DNA of 64,000 bases from Bradyrhizobium diazoefficiens (GTDB lineage Bacteria; Pseudomonadota; Alphaproteobacteria; Rhizobiales; Xanthobacteraceae): NCBI RefSeq assembly GCF_016612535.1, contig NZ_JAENXS010000002.1, positions 1,426,001 to 1,490,000 on the forward strand, written 5' to 3'. The position numbers and the translations under genes were made by a program. The notes beneath the pieces are model-generated. The model made no database searches, was not told the origin of the DNA, and worked only from the letters and a program-made list of their open reading frames with translations. Positions 35,691-46,422 of the stretch are shown here, piece by piece (the stretch's first letter is position 1; each line of letters opens with the position of its first letter).

Positions 35691-36703
35691 GCGGACAGCG
35701 TCCCGGCGTTTTCGGCCATCGACACATCCGTCCTGATGCAGCGCACGCCATGGCCAGGGCCGACGTCCACAACGGGTGGAAGCGCGGAGCGGCATTGATC
35801 GATCACAAGGGGACATCGATCGGAAAAGGCGCAACCCACCGGCAAATCGGCGAGCTCCGGCACCGTGCCCGCGATCGTCGTCAGCCGCGTCCCCTTGCGC
35901 GCGCCGAGCCGCGGGCGGGCACGAAACAGGCCCTGCGTATAGGGATGACCCATGCGGCGGAATACCTCGTCGGTCGGCCCGCTCTCGATCACGGTGCCGC
36001 CATACATCACCATCATGCGCTGCACGTTCTCGGCGATGACGCCGAGATCGTGCGAGATCAGGATCATCGACATGCCGCGCTCCTCGACGAGATCGGCAAT
36101 GAGATCGAGGATCTGGCCCTGGATGGTGACGTCGAGCGCGGTGGTCGGCTCGTCCGCGATCAATAAATCGGGCTCGCAGGCGAGCGCCATGGCGATGGTG
36201 ACGCGCTGGCGCTGGCCGCCGGAGAACTGGTGCGGATAGGCATCGATGCGCTTTGCCGGATCGGGCAGCCCGACGCGGTCGAGCAAGGCGATTGCCTCTC
36301 TCCGTGCCTGCGCGGCGGAATATTTCTTGTGACGCCGCAGCGGCTCGGCGACCTGATGGCCGATCGCGTGCATCGGGTTCAGGGCCGTCATCGGCTCCTG
36401 GAAAATCATGCTGATGCGGTTGCCGCGCAAGCCGCAATACTCCGCATCCGGCAACCGCGCGAGCTCGCGCCCGTCGAAACGGATGCTGCCGGTCACGACC
36501 GCACTGTCCGGCAACAACCCCATCAGCGACAACGCCGTGACCGACTTGCCGCAGCCGGACTCGCCGACGAGTCCGAGCGTCTCGCCACGCTTCAGCGCAA
36601 AACTGACGCCGCGCACGGCTTGCGCCGGGCCGCGGCTGGTGTTGAGGCGGACGCCGAGACCAGCGACTTCGATCAGCGGCACGGTTGCGGGATCAGCCAT
36701 CAT
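35687..36703 (-). CDS. Oligopeptide-type ABC transporter ATPase (DppD-like)
   Basis: 338 residues with Walker A GESGCGKS, Q-loop QEPMTALNPMH, signature [15 protein letters not shown], Walker B LLIADEPTTALD, and the C-terminal CAFSDRCPLVIDQC oligo_HPY motif. Two adjacent ATG codons at 36703 and 36700 are possible; the first overlaps the end of the permease gene by one base. It works as a heterodimer with the downstream ATPase. Confidence 0.93.
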   Translation of the reverse strand: MMADPATVPLIEVAGLGVRLNTSRGPAQAVRGVSFALKRGETLGLVGESGCGKSVTALSLMGLLPDSAVVTGSIRFDGRELARLPDAEYCGLRGNRISMIFQEPMTALNPMHAIGHQVAEPLRRHKKYSAAQARREAIALLDRVGLPDPAKRIDAYPHQFSGGQRQRVTIAMALACEPDLLIADEPTTALDVTIQGQILDLIADLVEERGMSMILISHDLGVIAENVQRMMVMYGGTVIESGPTDEVFRRMGHPYTQGLFRARPRLGARKGTRLTTIAGTVPELADLPVGCAFSDRCPLVIDQCRSALPPVVDVGPGHGVRCIRTDVSMAENAGTLSA

Positions 36704-37596
36704 CACCGCTCCCGCGCCAGTCTGGGGTCGAACAGGTCGCGCAAGCCGTCGCCGAGCAGATTGAGGCCGAGCACGGCGATCGCGATCGCAGCACCCGGGT
36801 AGACTGCGAGCATCGGCGACTGGAACAGCATGGTCTGCGCATCGTTCAGCATGCGGCCCCAGGACGGTTGCGGCGGCTGCGTGCCGAGGCCGAGATAGGA
36901 CAGCGCGGCCTCGGCGAGGATCGCCAGCGCGAACTGGATGGTCGCCTGCACGATCAAGATCGACAGGATGTTCGGCAAAACGTGCTCGATGGTGATGCGG
37001 AACTTGCCCTTCCCCGAGGCGCGCGCCGCCAGCACGAATTCGCGCGCCCAGATTGCGTTGGCCGAGCCGCGTGTCAGCCGGGTCAAGGTCGGGATCTGGA
37101 AGATGCCGATCGCGATGATCGAGGTTACCATGCCTGGGCCTGCGACCGCTGCCAGCATGATCGCCGAGAGCACCGCCGGAAAGGCGAAGGTGAAGTCGGA
37201 GAAGCGCATGATGATCTCTTCGGTCCAGCCGCGCCTGGCCGACGCAATCAGGCCAAGACAGACGCCGAAGGTGAGACCGATGCCGACTGCGATGATGCCG
37301 ACCAGGATGGTGGAGCGGGCGCCGGCAAGCAGCAGCGAGACGATGTCGCGGCCGAAGGTATCGGTGCCGAGCCAGTGCGCCGCCGACGGCGGCCGGAGTT
37401 TCGAGGCGATATCGATCTCGTAGGGCGACCAGGGCGTCCACACCAGCGAGAGCAACGCCGAGCCGATCACCAGCAGGCTGAGCGCGCCGCCCAGCACGAA
37501 GCTGCGATGGCGCAGCGCACGGCCCCAGAACGTCTTGGCCGGTAAGGGGCGCGTTGCGACCGGCGCGTCAACCGAAGTGGTCAGGGGCGCGCTCAC
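36703..37596 (-). CDS. Oligopeptide-type ABC transporter permease (DppC-like, GTG start)
   Basis: 297-residue inner-membrane permease with about six transmembrane segments. It has the DppC signatures HWLGTDTFGRDIVSLLLAGAR and the EAA-type loop AARASGKGKFRITIEHVLPN. A GTG start at 37596 overlaps the upstream permease stop (GTGA), and no ATG in frame gives a sensible N-terminus. The tail GDGLRDLFDPRL is typical for the family. Confidence 0.92.
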   Translation of the reverse strand: MSAPLTTSVDAPVATRPLPAKTFWGRALRHRSFVLGGALSLLVIGSALLSLVWTPWSPYEIDIASKLRPPSAAHWLGTDTFGRDIVSLLLAGARSTILVGIIAVGIGLTFGVCLGLIASARRGWTEEIIMRFSDFTFAFPAVLSAIMLAAVAGPGMVTSIIAIGIFQIPTLTRLTRGSANAIWAREFVLAARASGKGKFRITIEHVLPNILSILIVQATIQFALAILAEAALSYLGLGTQPPQPSWGRMLNDAQTMLFQSPMLAVYPGAAIAIAVLGLNLLGDGLRDLFDPRLARER

Positions 37597-38543
37597 AAAT
37601 CGTGAACCTTGATGCGGGGATCGATGAAGGCGTAGAGCACGTCGACCACGAAATTGACGACGACGACCATGGCCGCGAGCAGCATCACGCAGTTGCGCAC
37701 CACGATCAGGTCGCGGTTGGCGATCGACTGGAAGATCAGCCGGCCGAGGCCCGGCAGATAGAATACGTTCTCGATGACGATGGTGCCGGCGAGCAGATTG
37801 GCGAATTGCAGGCCCATCACCGTCATCACCGGGATCATGGCGTTGCGCAGCACGTGGCTCCACAACACCTCGCGCTTGCCGAGCCCCTTCGCGCGCGCGG
37901 TGCGGACGAAGTCTTCGCGCAGCACTTCCAGGACCGCGGAGCGGGTGACGCGGGCAAGGATCGCGGCCTGCACCACCGCGAGCGAGATCGACGGCAGCAG
38001 CAGCGATTTGACGCCAGGCCAGATGCCGTCGTCCCAGCCGGCAAAGCCGCCCGCGGAGAGCCATTGCAGCCGTACCGCGAACAGCAGCACCAGGAGAATC
38101 GCGAACCAGAAATTCGGCAGCGCGATGCCCACCTGCGTCAGCGACATCACGCCGACATCGCCGAGCTTGTTGTGGTTGGCGGCGGTGTAGATGCCGGCCG
38201 AGAGCGCCAGCGTCACCGTGATCAGCATCGACATGATCGCGAGCGGAATGGTCAGCACCAGCCGCTCCGCGATCAGGGCGCCGACGGGCGTGCCGTAGAC
38301 ATAGGAGTTGCCGAGATCGCCGACCAACAGTCCCTTGATCCAGTACAGGTAACGAACCGCCAGCGGCTGATCGAGCCCGAGCTTGACGGTGAGCGCGCGC
38401 ACAGCATCCGCCGAGGCGTCTGCGCCCATCAGCATCTGCGCGGCATTGCCCGGCAGCGCATCCAGCACCAGGAAAATGATCACGGATGCGCCGACCAGCG
38501 TCGCCAGCAAGGTCAGGACACGTCGGAGGACGAATACGCTCAT
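37593..38543 (-). CDS. Oligopeptide-type ABC transporter permease (DppB-like)
   Basis: 316-residue permease with an N-terminal transmembrane segment (9-31) and five more. DppB signatures present are LGLDQPLAVRYLYWIKGLLVGDLG and the EAA loop TARAKGLGKREVLWSHVLRNAMIP. The C-terminus YAFIDPRIKV is typical. It is the first transporter gene after the amidase, with an 84-base gap. Confidence 0.93.
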   Translation of the reverse strand: MSVFVLRRVLTLLATLVGASVIIFLVLDALPGNAAQMLMGADASADAVRALTVKLGLDQPLAVRYLYWIKGLLVGDLGNSYVYGTPVGALIAERLVLTIPLAIMSMLITVTLALSAGIYTAANHNKLGDVGVMSLTQVGIALPNFWFAILLVLLFAVRLQWLSAGGFAGWDDGIWPGVKSLLLPSISLAVVQAAILARVTRSAVLEVLREDFVRTARAKGLGKREVLWSHVLRNAMIPVMTVMGLQFANLLAGTIVIENVFYLPGLGRLIFQSIANRDLIVVRNCVMLLAAMVVVVNFVVDVLYAFIDPRIKVHDL

Positions 38544-38627
38544 GCGCGTTCAGGTTCGGGGCTCATGAGCGGCACGATCAACATGTCCGGACGCCGGACG
38601 CAAGCCCTTTGCCGCATGTGCCCCATC

Positions 38628-40049
38628 TCAGCTCGGCCAGCGGGCGAGAAGGTCGTGGGAGGCCTCGAACAGCGCGCTGACACGCAGCAATTCCGCATCG
38701 GCCCTGAAGCGGCCGACGAGCTGGAGCCCGATCGGGAGGCCATCGCGGCCGAAGCCGCAGGGGAGACTGATCGCGGGGTGGCCGGTCATGTTGAACGGCA
38801 TGGTCCAGGGGAACCAGTGCGGCCGGACGCTGTCGAAATGCGCCCCATCGATTTCGATGGTGCCGAACAGGTCCTGGTCGATCGGCAGCGCGGTGCGGGT
38901 GATGGTCGGCATCGCCAGAAGGTGTCCGCGCGCAAGCAGGGATTGCACGCGACGGAACAACGCCGTGCGCGCGAACATCGCCTCCTGATAGGCGATGCCG
39001 CTGACATTGGTCGCAAGCGCGACCTGCTTGACGAAGGCTTCGCTGAGCACGTCGCCGTGCTCGGCCACGAGCTTGGCAAAGCGCGTGCGCCAGACCGTGT
39101 GGTTGATGGCGCGCCAGATCGGCTCGATGTCAAACCCCTCGCCGGAAAACTCTTCCAGCTCGGCACCGAGGCTCGCGAGCCGATCGAGGCTCGCCTTGAA
39201 GGCCGTGGCGACATCTGATGACACCGGGCGTCCGGGCGGCGAGGCGCAGAACAGGATTTTCTGCCCGCGCAGATCGCCCCGCGGCGCGGCGGTGCCGATG
39301 AAATCGGGCACGGGCACGCCGATCGACCAGGGATCGCAGGCATCCTCGCCGGTCATCGCCTGCATCATCAGCGCGGTGTCGGCGACATCGCGCGTCATCG
39401 GCGTGATGTAGGTCTGGTTGCCGAAGGCGTCGAGCGCCTGGCTGTGCGCGATCACGCCATTGCTTTGCTTGAGCCCGACCACGCCGTTGCAGGCGGCGGG
39501 AATCCGCGTCGAGCCGCCGCCATCGGTTGCGATCGCAAGTGGCGCGATGCCGCTCGCCACTGCCACGGCCGCGCCGCCGCTGGAGCCGCCGGAGCAGCGC
39601 TCTGCACTCCAGGCGTTGCGGGTACGGCCGAACAACGGTGAATCGGTCAGGCACTTGCTGCCGAATTCCGGTGTGGTGGTCTTGCCGATCAGGATCGCAC
39701 CTTCGGCGCGCAGCTTTGCGACCGCGACCGCGTCCTCAGCGGGCACATTGTCCTTATACGGGACGGCGCCGAAGGTGGTCTTCACGCCCTTGGTGTTGAC
39801 GATGTCCTTGACGGTGACGGGAAGCCCGTGCAGCAGACCGAGTGACTCACCCGCCATCATTTTGCGCTCGGCCTCGCGCGCTTCCGCTATCGCTTCGTCG
39901 CCACAGAGGGTGATGAAGCAGTTCAGTTCGGGCTGGAGTGCCTCGGCGCGGGCGAGCACGGCGCGCGTGATCTCGACCGGGGAGACCTGCTTGCTAATGA
40001 CGCGTTCGCGCAGCTCGATGGCGGAGAGGAAACAGAGATCGTTGCTCAT
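38628..40049 (-). CDS. Amidase signature family hydrolase
   Basis: 473-residue enzyme with the Ser-cisSer-Lys triad: Lys81 in PVTVKDI, cis-Ser156 in CSGGSSGG and nucleophile Ser180 in DGGGSTRIPAACNGVVG. The N-terminal SAIELRERVISKQVSPVE helix is typical of amidases and of GatA, but no GatB/GatC genes are near. It leads the oligopeptide-type transporter operon, so it probably hydrolyses an imported amide or N-acyl compound. The substrate is not predictable from sequence. Confidence 0.92.
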   Translation of the reverse strand: MSNDLCFLSAIELRERVISKQVSPVEITRAVLARAEALQPELNCFITLCGDEAIAEAREAERKMMAGESLGLLHGLPVTVKDIVNTKGVKTTFGAVPYKDNVPAEDAVAVAKLRAEGAILIGKTTTPEFGSKCLTDSPLFGRTRNAWSAERCSGGSSGGAAVAVASGIAPLAIATDGGGSTRIPAACNGVVGLKQSNGVIAHSQALDAFGNQTYITPMTRDVADTALMMQAMTGEDACDPWSIGVPVPDFIGTAAPRGDLRGQKILFCASPPGRPVSSDVATAFKASLDRLASLGAELEEFSGEGFDIEPIWRAINHTVWRTRFAKLVAEHGDVLSEAFVKQVALATNVSGIAYQEAMFARTALFRRVQSLLARGHLLAMPTITRTALPIDQDLFGTIEIDGAHFDSVRPHWFPWTMPFNMTGHPAISLPCGFGRDGLPIGLQLVGRFRADAELLRVSALFEASHDLLARWPS

Positions 40050-40171
40050 AAGGACAGGCTCGCGTCAGGACGCGCGGACCTTGCCAGCGCGCACCTCACC
40101 TGTCCATTTCTGCCGACGCATGGCCGCACTCCGCCGGAACATCCCGGACACTGCAGAAACCCTGACGCGGA

Positions 40172-41107
40172 CTACCCGCTCCAATTAATCTCGTAGCTCC
40201 AGGGCGGATCAGCGCCCGGGCGGGTGCAGGTGAGACCGGCGCAATTGGCGGCAAAGGACAGCGCGCGGCGAAGCTCGTCGGCGCTGATATCCTTCAATTG
40301 CTGCCGGGCGAGACGCCTCTGCTTGTGCAGGGCGAACAGCAGCGCCGCCTGAAAACTGTCGCCGGCGCCGATGGTGTCGGCAACCGCAACCATAGGCGCT
40401 TGCACTTCGATCTGCCCTGCTCTTGAATGCCAGGCGATGGCGCCGTTGTTGCCGCGGGTGACGACGACGAGGCTTGTCCCTTGTCCCAACAGCGCGCTCG
40501 CGCGTTGCCGATACGGCTCCTCGCCAAAGAGATAGGCGAAGTCGACATCCGACATCTTGATGAGATCGGCAGTCGCTGCGAATTCGGCCATGCGGACGAG
40601 GTAGGCCGGCTTGTCCTGGACCAGATTGGGCCGGCAGTTCGGATCGAAGGAGATCGTCGACGACATCAGCGCGTCCGCGATCAGGGCCTTGGTCTCGGCC
40701 GCGCCCTGGTCGTTGACCAGCGTGGTCGAGCCGACATGGAGCGCCTCGATGTTCGCAAAGGGAATGGACCCGCGCCGGTAGGTCCAGCTCCGCGTCGCGG
40801 TCTCGGCATCATAGAAGGCGTAATGCGACTCGCCCGCGACGATGCGCACGAAGGCGAGCGTGGTCTGGTGATCGCTGCGGGTGGCAAGATCGAGCTGGAC
40901 GTTCGAGGCCGTGGCGTGGTCGGCGATCATGCGGCCGAACAAATCGGTCGAGATGCCGCCGACGAAGCCCGTGGGCGCGCCGAGCCGCGCCATGCCGATC
41001 GCGACGTTGAGGCAGGAGCCGCCGACCGCCGGCATCACCGCCTCGCGTCCATCCGCGTTTTGGGTCGGCACGAAGTCGATCAGCGCGTCGCCGCAGGAAA
41101 TCAGCAT
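40172..41107 (-). CDS. PfkB-family carbohydrate kinase (fructokinase-like)
   Basis: 311-residue ribokinase-fold kinase. It begins MLISCGDALIDFVP, with VGGSCLNVAIGMARLGAPTGFVGGIS (sugar-binding glycines) and the ATP/anion-hole motif DTIGAGDSFQAALL, whose Asp is the catalytic base. The ATG at 41107 lies 17 bases after the FGGY kinase. As last gene of the polyol operon it most likely phosphorylates fructose formed from sorbitol or mannitol. The family alone does not settle the sugar. Confidence 0.9.
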   Translation of the reverse strand: MLISCGDALIDFVPTQNADGREAVMPAVGGSCLNVAIGMARLGAPTGFVGGISTDLFGRMIADHATASNVQLDLATRSDHQTTLAFVRIVAGESHYAFYDAETATRSWTYRRGSIPFANIEALHVGSTTLVNDQGAAETKALIADALMSSTISFDPNCRPNLVQDKPAYLVRMAEFAATADLIKMSDVDFAYLFGEEPYRQRASALLGQGTSLVVVTRGNNGAIAWHSRAGQIEVQAPMVAVADTIGAGDSFQAALLFALHKQRRLARQQLKDISADELRRALSFAANCAGLTCTRPGADPPWSYEINWSG

Positions 41108-41124
41108 CTCTTTCAACCAGTCCT

Positions 41125-42771
41125 TCAGCCCTTGGCGATATCGCGCATCGCCGCACGGCTGCCGCGATCGATCTCGCGCAGCAGCTTGTAGACCTCGCGC
41201 TTGCGGGTGTGAAACGCGGCCATGGCGGGTGTGGTCGGCTCGCTCTGTCCTCCCAGCGCCGACATTTTCGCCATGGTCTCGCCGATCGAGGCATAGGCAC
41301 CGCCGGCGACCGCCCCGAGCATCGCGGCGCCGAGCAGCACCGGCTCCTGCGTCTGCGGCAGCGCGACCGTGAGGGCCGTGGTATCGGCCATGATCTGCCG
41401 CACCAGCGGACTGCGGCTGGCGCCGCCACCCATGATCATGATGCCTGCATGAACGCCCTGCGCGGCAAAGGCCTCGATCACCTCGGCGAGTCCATAAGCG
41501 AGCCCGCACAGGCCGGCGAGAAACAGCCGCTCCATCGCACCGACATCGGTATCGAGATCGAGGCCCGCGATCACCGCGCGCGTATCGGGGTCGGCATAGG
41601 GCGAGCGATTGCCGATGAATTCCGGAAGCACATGGACGTTGCGCGCCAGTAGCGCCGCGCGGCTCGCATCGCCCGTGCGCGCGATGATGCGGCGTTCGAG
41701 ATAGGTGATGAGGTCGACGCCCTCGCCGCGCGCCGCCGCACTGGCCTCGGCATGGCCGGGATGCGACTTGAGGAGATGGTCGATCGCAGCTCCCGCGGCC
41801 GACTGGCCGCCCTCGTTGAGCCAGAAGTCCGGCACCATGCCGGAATAATAGGGACCCCAGACGCCGGGCACGAAGCACGGCTGCTTGGTCGTCGCCATGA
41901 TACAGGCCGACGTTCCCATGATGTAGGCGAGGCGATCGCAGACATCCGTCGTTCCGCCCGTTCCGTCGCGCCCGCCGATCGCGCCGATGCCGCCGGCATG
42001 GGCGTCGATCAGGGACGCCCCCACCGGCGTGCCCGGCGACAGGCCGAGGTCGGCGGCGGCGGCGCGGGTGAGACCGGCGCCGAGCCGCGTGCCGGGGGCG
42101 ACGATTTCGGTGCCGATGCGGGCGTATTTTTCGCCGACGAAGTCCGACAGCCCGATGCGCTTGAAGAATTGCGGGCTCCAGCCGCCACCGTCATGGGCAA
42201 GATAGTTCCATTTGCAGGTGACGGTGCAGGTCGAGCGCTGGAGCGAGCCGGTCGCGCGCCAGGTCAGATAATCTGCCAGATCGAAAAAATGTCCGGCGGC
42301 ATCAAAACTCGCGCGCAGATGCCGCTTCAGCCACAACAGCTTCGGCATCTCCATCTCGGGCGAGATCGAGCCGCCGACATAGCGTAACACCGCATCCTCG
42401 GTCTCGTTGATCAGCCGCGCCTCGGCCGTGGCGCGGTGATCCATCCAGACGATGACGTTGCGCTGTGCCTGACCGGAGGCGCTGACCGTGACCGGCTCGC
42501 CCTGGCGGTCGAGCACCACCAGGGAACAGGTCGCGTCGAAACCAACGCCGCCGACGCTGTCGGGCGCGACCGCTGCTTCCGCCATTGCTGCCCGCACCGA
42601 TTTGACGCAGGCCTCCCAGATGTCCTGGGACGACTGCTCGACGATATCGCCGGCCTCGTGCCAGATCCGGATCGGATGCCTGGCGGTCGCGAGCAAGGTG
42701 CCGGCCTCGTCAAACACCCCCGCCCGCGTGCTCGTGGTCCCCACGTCGACGCCGATATACGCTCGCGGCAT
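41125..42771 (-). CDS. FGGY-family pentulose kinase (D-ribulokinase-like)
   Basis: 548-residue sugar kinase of the actin-like fold. The phosphate-binding start is GVDVGTTSTRAGVFD. VIVWMDHRA, DATCSLVV, TCKWNYLAHDGGGW, ASLIDAHAGGIGAIGG and GGGASRSPLVRQIMAD match the YDR109c/FGGY D-ribulokinase group more than xylulokinase. It follows the dehydrogenase gene in the polyol operon, so it may phosphorylate the ribulose made from ribitol or arabitol. The presence of two kinases implies more than one polyol is used. Confidence 0.88.
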   Translation of the reverse strand: MPRAYIGVDVGTTSTRAGVFDEAGTLLATARHPIRIWHEAGDIVEQSSQDIWEACVKSVRAAMAEAAVAPDSVGGVGFDATCSLVVLDRQGEPVTVSASGQAQRNVIVWMDHRATAEARLINETEDAVLRYVGGSISPEMEMPKLLWLKRHLRASFDAAGHFFDLADYLTWRATGSLQRSTCTVTCKWNYLAHDGGGWSPQFFKRIGLSDFVGEKYARIGTEIVAPGTRLGAGLTRAAAADLGLSPGTPVGASLIDAHAGGIGAIGGRDGTGGTTDVCDRLAYIMGTSACIMATTKQPCFVPGVWGPYYSGMVPDFWLNEGGQSAAGAAIDHLLKSHPGHAEASAAARGEGVDLITYLERRIIARTGDASRAALLARNVHVLPEFIGNRSPYADPDTRAVIAGLDLDTDVGAMERLFLAGLCGLAYGLAEVIEAFAAQGVHAGIMIMGGGASRSPLVRQIMADTTALTVALPQTQEPVLLGAAMLGAVAGGAYASIGETMAKMSALGGQSEPTTPAMAAFHTRKREVYKLLREIDRGSRAAMRDIAKG

Positions 42772-42809
42772 TGTCGCTCCCGGTCGCTCTCGTCAATTTT
42801 GACGCAAGC

Positions 42810-43583
42810 CTACCAGCAAGTGTAGCCGCCATCCACCAGCACGATGCTGCCGGTCATCAGGCTCGCGGCCTCCGAGGCCAGGAACAAGACGACCGAGGCG
42901 ATCTCCTCGACCTGTCCCATCCGGGCCATCGGAGTTCCACCGATCCAGGCGTCGTACATTTTCGGGGTGCTTTTCACGAAAGCGTTGAGCGGCGTGTCGA
43001 TATAGGTCGGCGCCACCGCATTGACGCGGATGCCGCGCGTGCCCCATTCGGCGGCGAGCGACTTGGTCAGATGGTGCACGCCGGCCTTGGAGGCATTGTA
43101 GAAGCACTGCTCCTGCGGCTTGTTGACGATGAAGCCGGACATCGAGCCGACGTTGACGATAGCACCGCTCCTGGCATTGAGCATGTGCTTGCCGAATTCC
43201 CGGCAGCACCAGAAGGTGCCGTTGAGATTGACGTCGATGACGTTGAGCCAATGCTCGTCGGTGACCGTCTCCGCCGGGGTTTCGCTCCGCGCGATGCCGG
43301 CATTGTTGACGAGGATGTCGACCTTGCCGTGGCGGGCGACCAGATCGTTCGCCACCTCCGCCACCCGCTTGGTGTCGGTGACGTCCATGATCGCGGTCTC
43401 GACGTCAAATCCCTTCGCCTTCATGCCGGCCTTGGCGTCGCCGGCGACCTTGCTGTCGCGATCGCCGATGATCACCTTGGCGCCGGCTTCGGCCAGCGCT
43501 TCCGCGCAGGCAAGGCCAATGCCCTGCCCGCCGCCGGTGATGAACGCGGTTTTGCCGCTCAGCTTGAATTTTTCCAGGTACAT
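42810..43583 (-). CDS. Short-chain dehydrogenase (polyol dehydrogenase)
   Basis: 257-residue classical SDR: cofactor loop TGGGQGIG (16-23), Asp41 suggesting NAD(H) use, NNAG (93-96), catalytic Ser147 and the Tyr162-x3-Lys166 pair in YNASK. The C-terminus VLVDGGYTCW is usual. ATG 43583 places the glycine loop at the normal distance. Between the transporter ATPase and the kinases, it most likely oxidises a sugar alcohol (sorbitol, ribitol or arabitol) to its ketose. Confidence 0.9.
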   Translation of the reverse strand: MYLEKFKLSGKTAFITGGGQGIGLACAEALAEAGAKVIIGDRDSKVAGDAKAGMKAKGFDVETAIMDVTDTKRVAEVANDLVARHGKVDILVNNAGIARSETPAETVTDEHWLNVIDVNLNGTFWCCREFGKHMLNARSGAIVNVGSMSGFIVNKPQEQCFYNASKAGVHHLTKSLAAEWGTRGIRVNAVAPTYIDTPLNAFVKSTPKMYDAWIGGTPMARMGQVEEIASVVLFLASEAASLMTGSIVLVDGGYTCW

Positions 43584-43602
43584 GGCGGTCTTCCGTTTCT
43601 TG

Positions 43603-44610
<1,008 letters not shown>

Positions 44611-44626
44611 GATCCGGCAGCCCTTC

Positions 44627-45457
44627 TTACTTTACCGCGCCGAAGGTGAGCCCGCGCACGAGCTGCTTCTGGCTGAACCAACCGAGGACGAGAATGGGCG
44701 CGATCGCCAGCGTCGATGCCGCCGACAGCTTTGCCCAGAACAGTCCTTCCGGACTGGAGTAGGACGCGATGAACGTGGTGAGCGGCGCGGCGTTCGAGGT
44801 CGACAGGTTCAGCGTCCAGAACGCCTCGTTCCAGGCCAGGATCAGATTGAGCAGCATGGTCGAAGCGAGCCCCGGAATCGCCATCGGCGTCAGGACATAG
44901 ACGAGCTCGCGGCCAATCGTGGCGCCGTCCATGCGCGCAGCCTCGAGAATGTCGCGCGGGATCTCCTTGAAATACGTGAACAGCATCCAGATCACGATCG
45001 GCAGATTGCCGAGGCAGAGGATGAAGACGAGGCCGATGCGGGAATCGAGCAGGCCGAAACTCTTGTAGATCAGGTAGATCGGCACCAGCACGCCGACCGG
45101 CGGCATCATCTTGGTCGAGAGCATCCAGAGCAGGATGTCCTTGGTACGCTTGGTCGGCGAGAACGCCATCGACCAGGCTGCGGGGATCGCGATCAGCAGC
45201 GCGATTAGGGTCGAGCCGCCGGCGATGATGATCGAGTTCAGCGCGTGGTGTAGATAGTCGCTGCGCTCTTGCACCGTCACGTAGTTCTCCGTGGTCCAGT
45301 GGAAGAACAGGAAGGACGGCGGAATGGCGAAGGCGTCAAGCTCGGTCTTGAAGCTCGTCAGCACCATCCAGAGGATCGGGAAGAAGATCAGGAATCCGAA
45401 GAACCACGCCCCGATCGTCGAGATCACCACCCGCTGCGTTGTTGACTTGCGCGCCAT
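44627..45457 (-). CDS. Sugar/polyol ABC transporter permease (SmoG-like)
   Basis: 276-residue MalG-type permease with six transmembrane segments (first at ~13-33). The EAA loop appears as [26 protein letters not shown]. It lies 3 bases after the partner permease and is part of the CUT1 transporter in this operon. Confidence 0.93.
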   Translation of the reverse strand: MARKSTTQRVVISTIGAWFFGFLIFFPILWMVLTSFKTELDAFAIPPSFLFFHWTTENYVTVQERSDYLHHALNSIIIAGGSTLIALLIAIPAAWSMAFSPTKRTKDILLWMLSTKMMPPVGVLVPIYLIYKSFGLLDSRIGLVFILCLGNLPIVIWMLFTYFKEIPRDILEAARMDGATIGRELVYVLTPMAIPGLASTMLLNLILAWNEAFWTLNLSTSNAAPLTTFIASYSSPEGLFWAKLSAASTLAIAPILVLGWFSQKQLVRGLTFGAVK

Positions 45458-45460
45458 GAT

Positions 45461-46333
45461 TCAGGCTTCCAGGTTGCGGCCGACGATGCGGACGAGGAAG
45501 AAGGCGACGACATTGGCGATGACGACGGCCACGAGGCCTCCCGCCGAGGCGCTGCCGACATCGAATTGGATCAGCGCCTGCGAATAGATCAGGAAGGCGA
45601 TGTTGGTGGTCTGCAGGCCCGGCCCGCCGCCGGTGGTCACGAAGATTTCGGCGAACACCGTCAACAGGAAGATGGTCTCGATCAGGATCACCACCGTGAT
45701 CGGGCGCGCCAGATGGGGCAGCGTGATGTAGATGAAGGTCGAGACCGCGCTCGCGCCATCCATCTCGGCCGCCTCCTTCTGCTCCTCGTCGAGCGATTGC
45801 AGTGCGGTGAGCAGGATCAGCGTTGCGAACGGCAGCCATTGCCAGGCGACGATCAGGATCACCGAGAATAGCGGCACATCGTTGAACCAGTCGACCGGCG
45901 TCAGCCCGACCAGCTTGGCGAGCCACGCGAACAGGCCGGAGACCGGATGCATCAACAAATTCTTCCAGACCAGCGCGCTCACCGTCGGCATCACGAAGAA
46001 CGGCGCGATCACCATCAGCCGGACGAAGTTGCGGCCGATCACGGGCTGGTCCATCAACAGCGCCAGGGGAATGCCGAGGAAGATCGTGAGTGCCAGCACC
46101 GAGCCGACCAGGACCAGCGTGTTCTGGAGCGAGGCGAGGAAGGCGGGATCGGTGAGGAAGTAGCGAAAATTCTCCAACCCGACGAACGCTTCGGAGCCGG
46201 GATCGAGCAGGCTGTAATGCAGCGTCGAGAAGTAGATCGTCAGCGCCAGCGGAACGATCATCCAGATGAACAGGAGCCCGACGGCCGGGGTCAGGAGCGA
46301 CCGCGCAAGCAATTGCGTCTGCCGGGTTGCCAT
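45461..46333 (-). CDS. Sugar/polyol ABC transporter permease (SmoF-like)
   Basis: 290-residue MalF-type permease. It has LLTPAVGLLFIWMIVPLALTI as first transmembrane segment and the EAA loop KEAAEMDGASAVSTFIYITLP. ATG 46333 is preferred to a frame start 12 codons upstream, which would add an unlikely leader overlapping the hairpin region. It is separated from the binding-protein gene by 89 bases that hold a strong hairpin. Confidence 0.91.
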   Translation of the reverse strand: MATRQTQLLARSLLTPAVGLLFIWMIVPLALTIYFSTLHYSLLDPGSEAFVGLENFRYFLTDPAFLASLQNTLVLVGSVLALTIFLGIPLALLMDQPVIGRNFVRLMVIAPFFVMPTVSALVWKNLLMHPVSGLFAWLAKLVGLTPVDWFNDVPLFSVILIVAWQWLPFATLILLTALQSLDEEQKEAAEMDGASAVSTFIYITLPHLARPITVVILIETIFLLTVFAEIFVTTGGGPGLQTTNIAFLIYSQALIQFDVGSASAGGLVAVVIANVVAFFLVRIVGRNLEA

Positions 46334-46362
46334 CCACGCGTCTCCTCGGGCGGGGGAAAGGG

Positions 46363-46394
46363 CGGCCATCCATCAAGCGAAGAGTGGATGGCCG
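46363..46394 (-). other. Hairpin between binding-protein and permease genes
   Basis: Perfect 10-base stem (cggccatcca / tggatggccg) around a 12-base loop, 29 bases after the SmoE-like gene stop. Such hairpins often act as partial terminators or 3' stabilisers that leave more binding-protein mRNA than permease mRNA. Role inferred from position. Confidence 0.6.
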
Positions 46395-46422
46395 CAAGTT
46401 TGAGCTCAGGGAGAGCTCGGGT

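Noticed and set aside
37554..39218. 554-codon open frame antisense to the permease and amidase genes
   Set aside because: Composition is Gln/His/Arg-rich nonsense, and the opposite strand holds two clear protein families.
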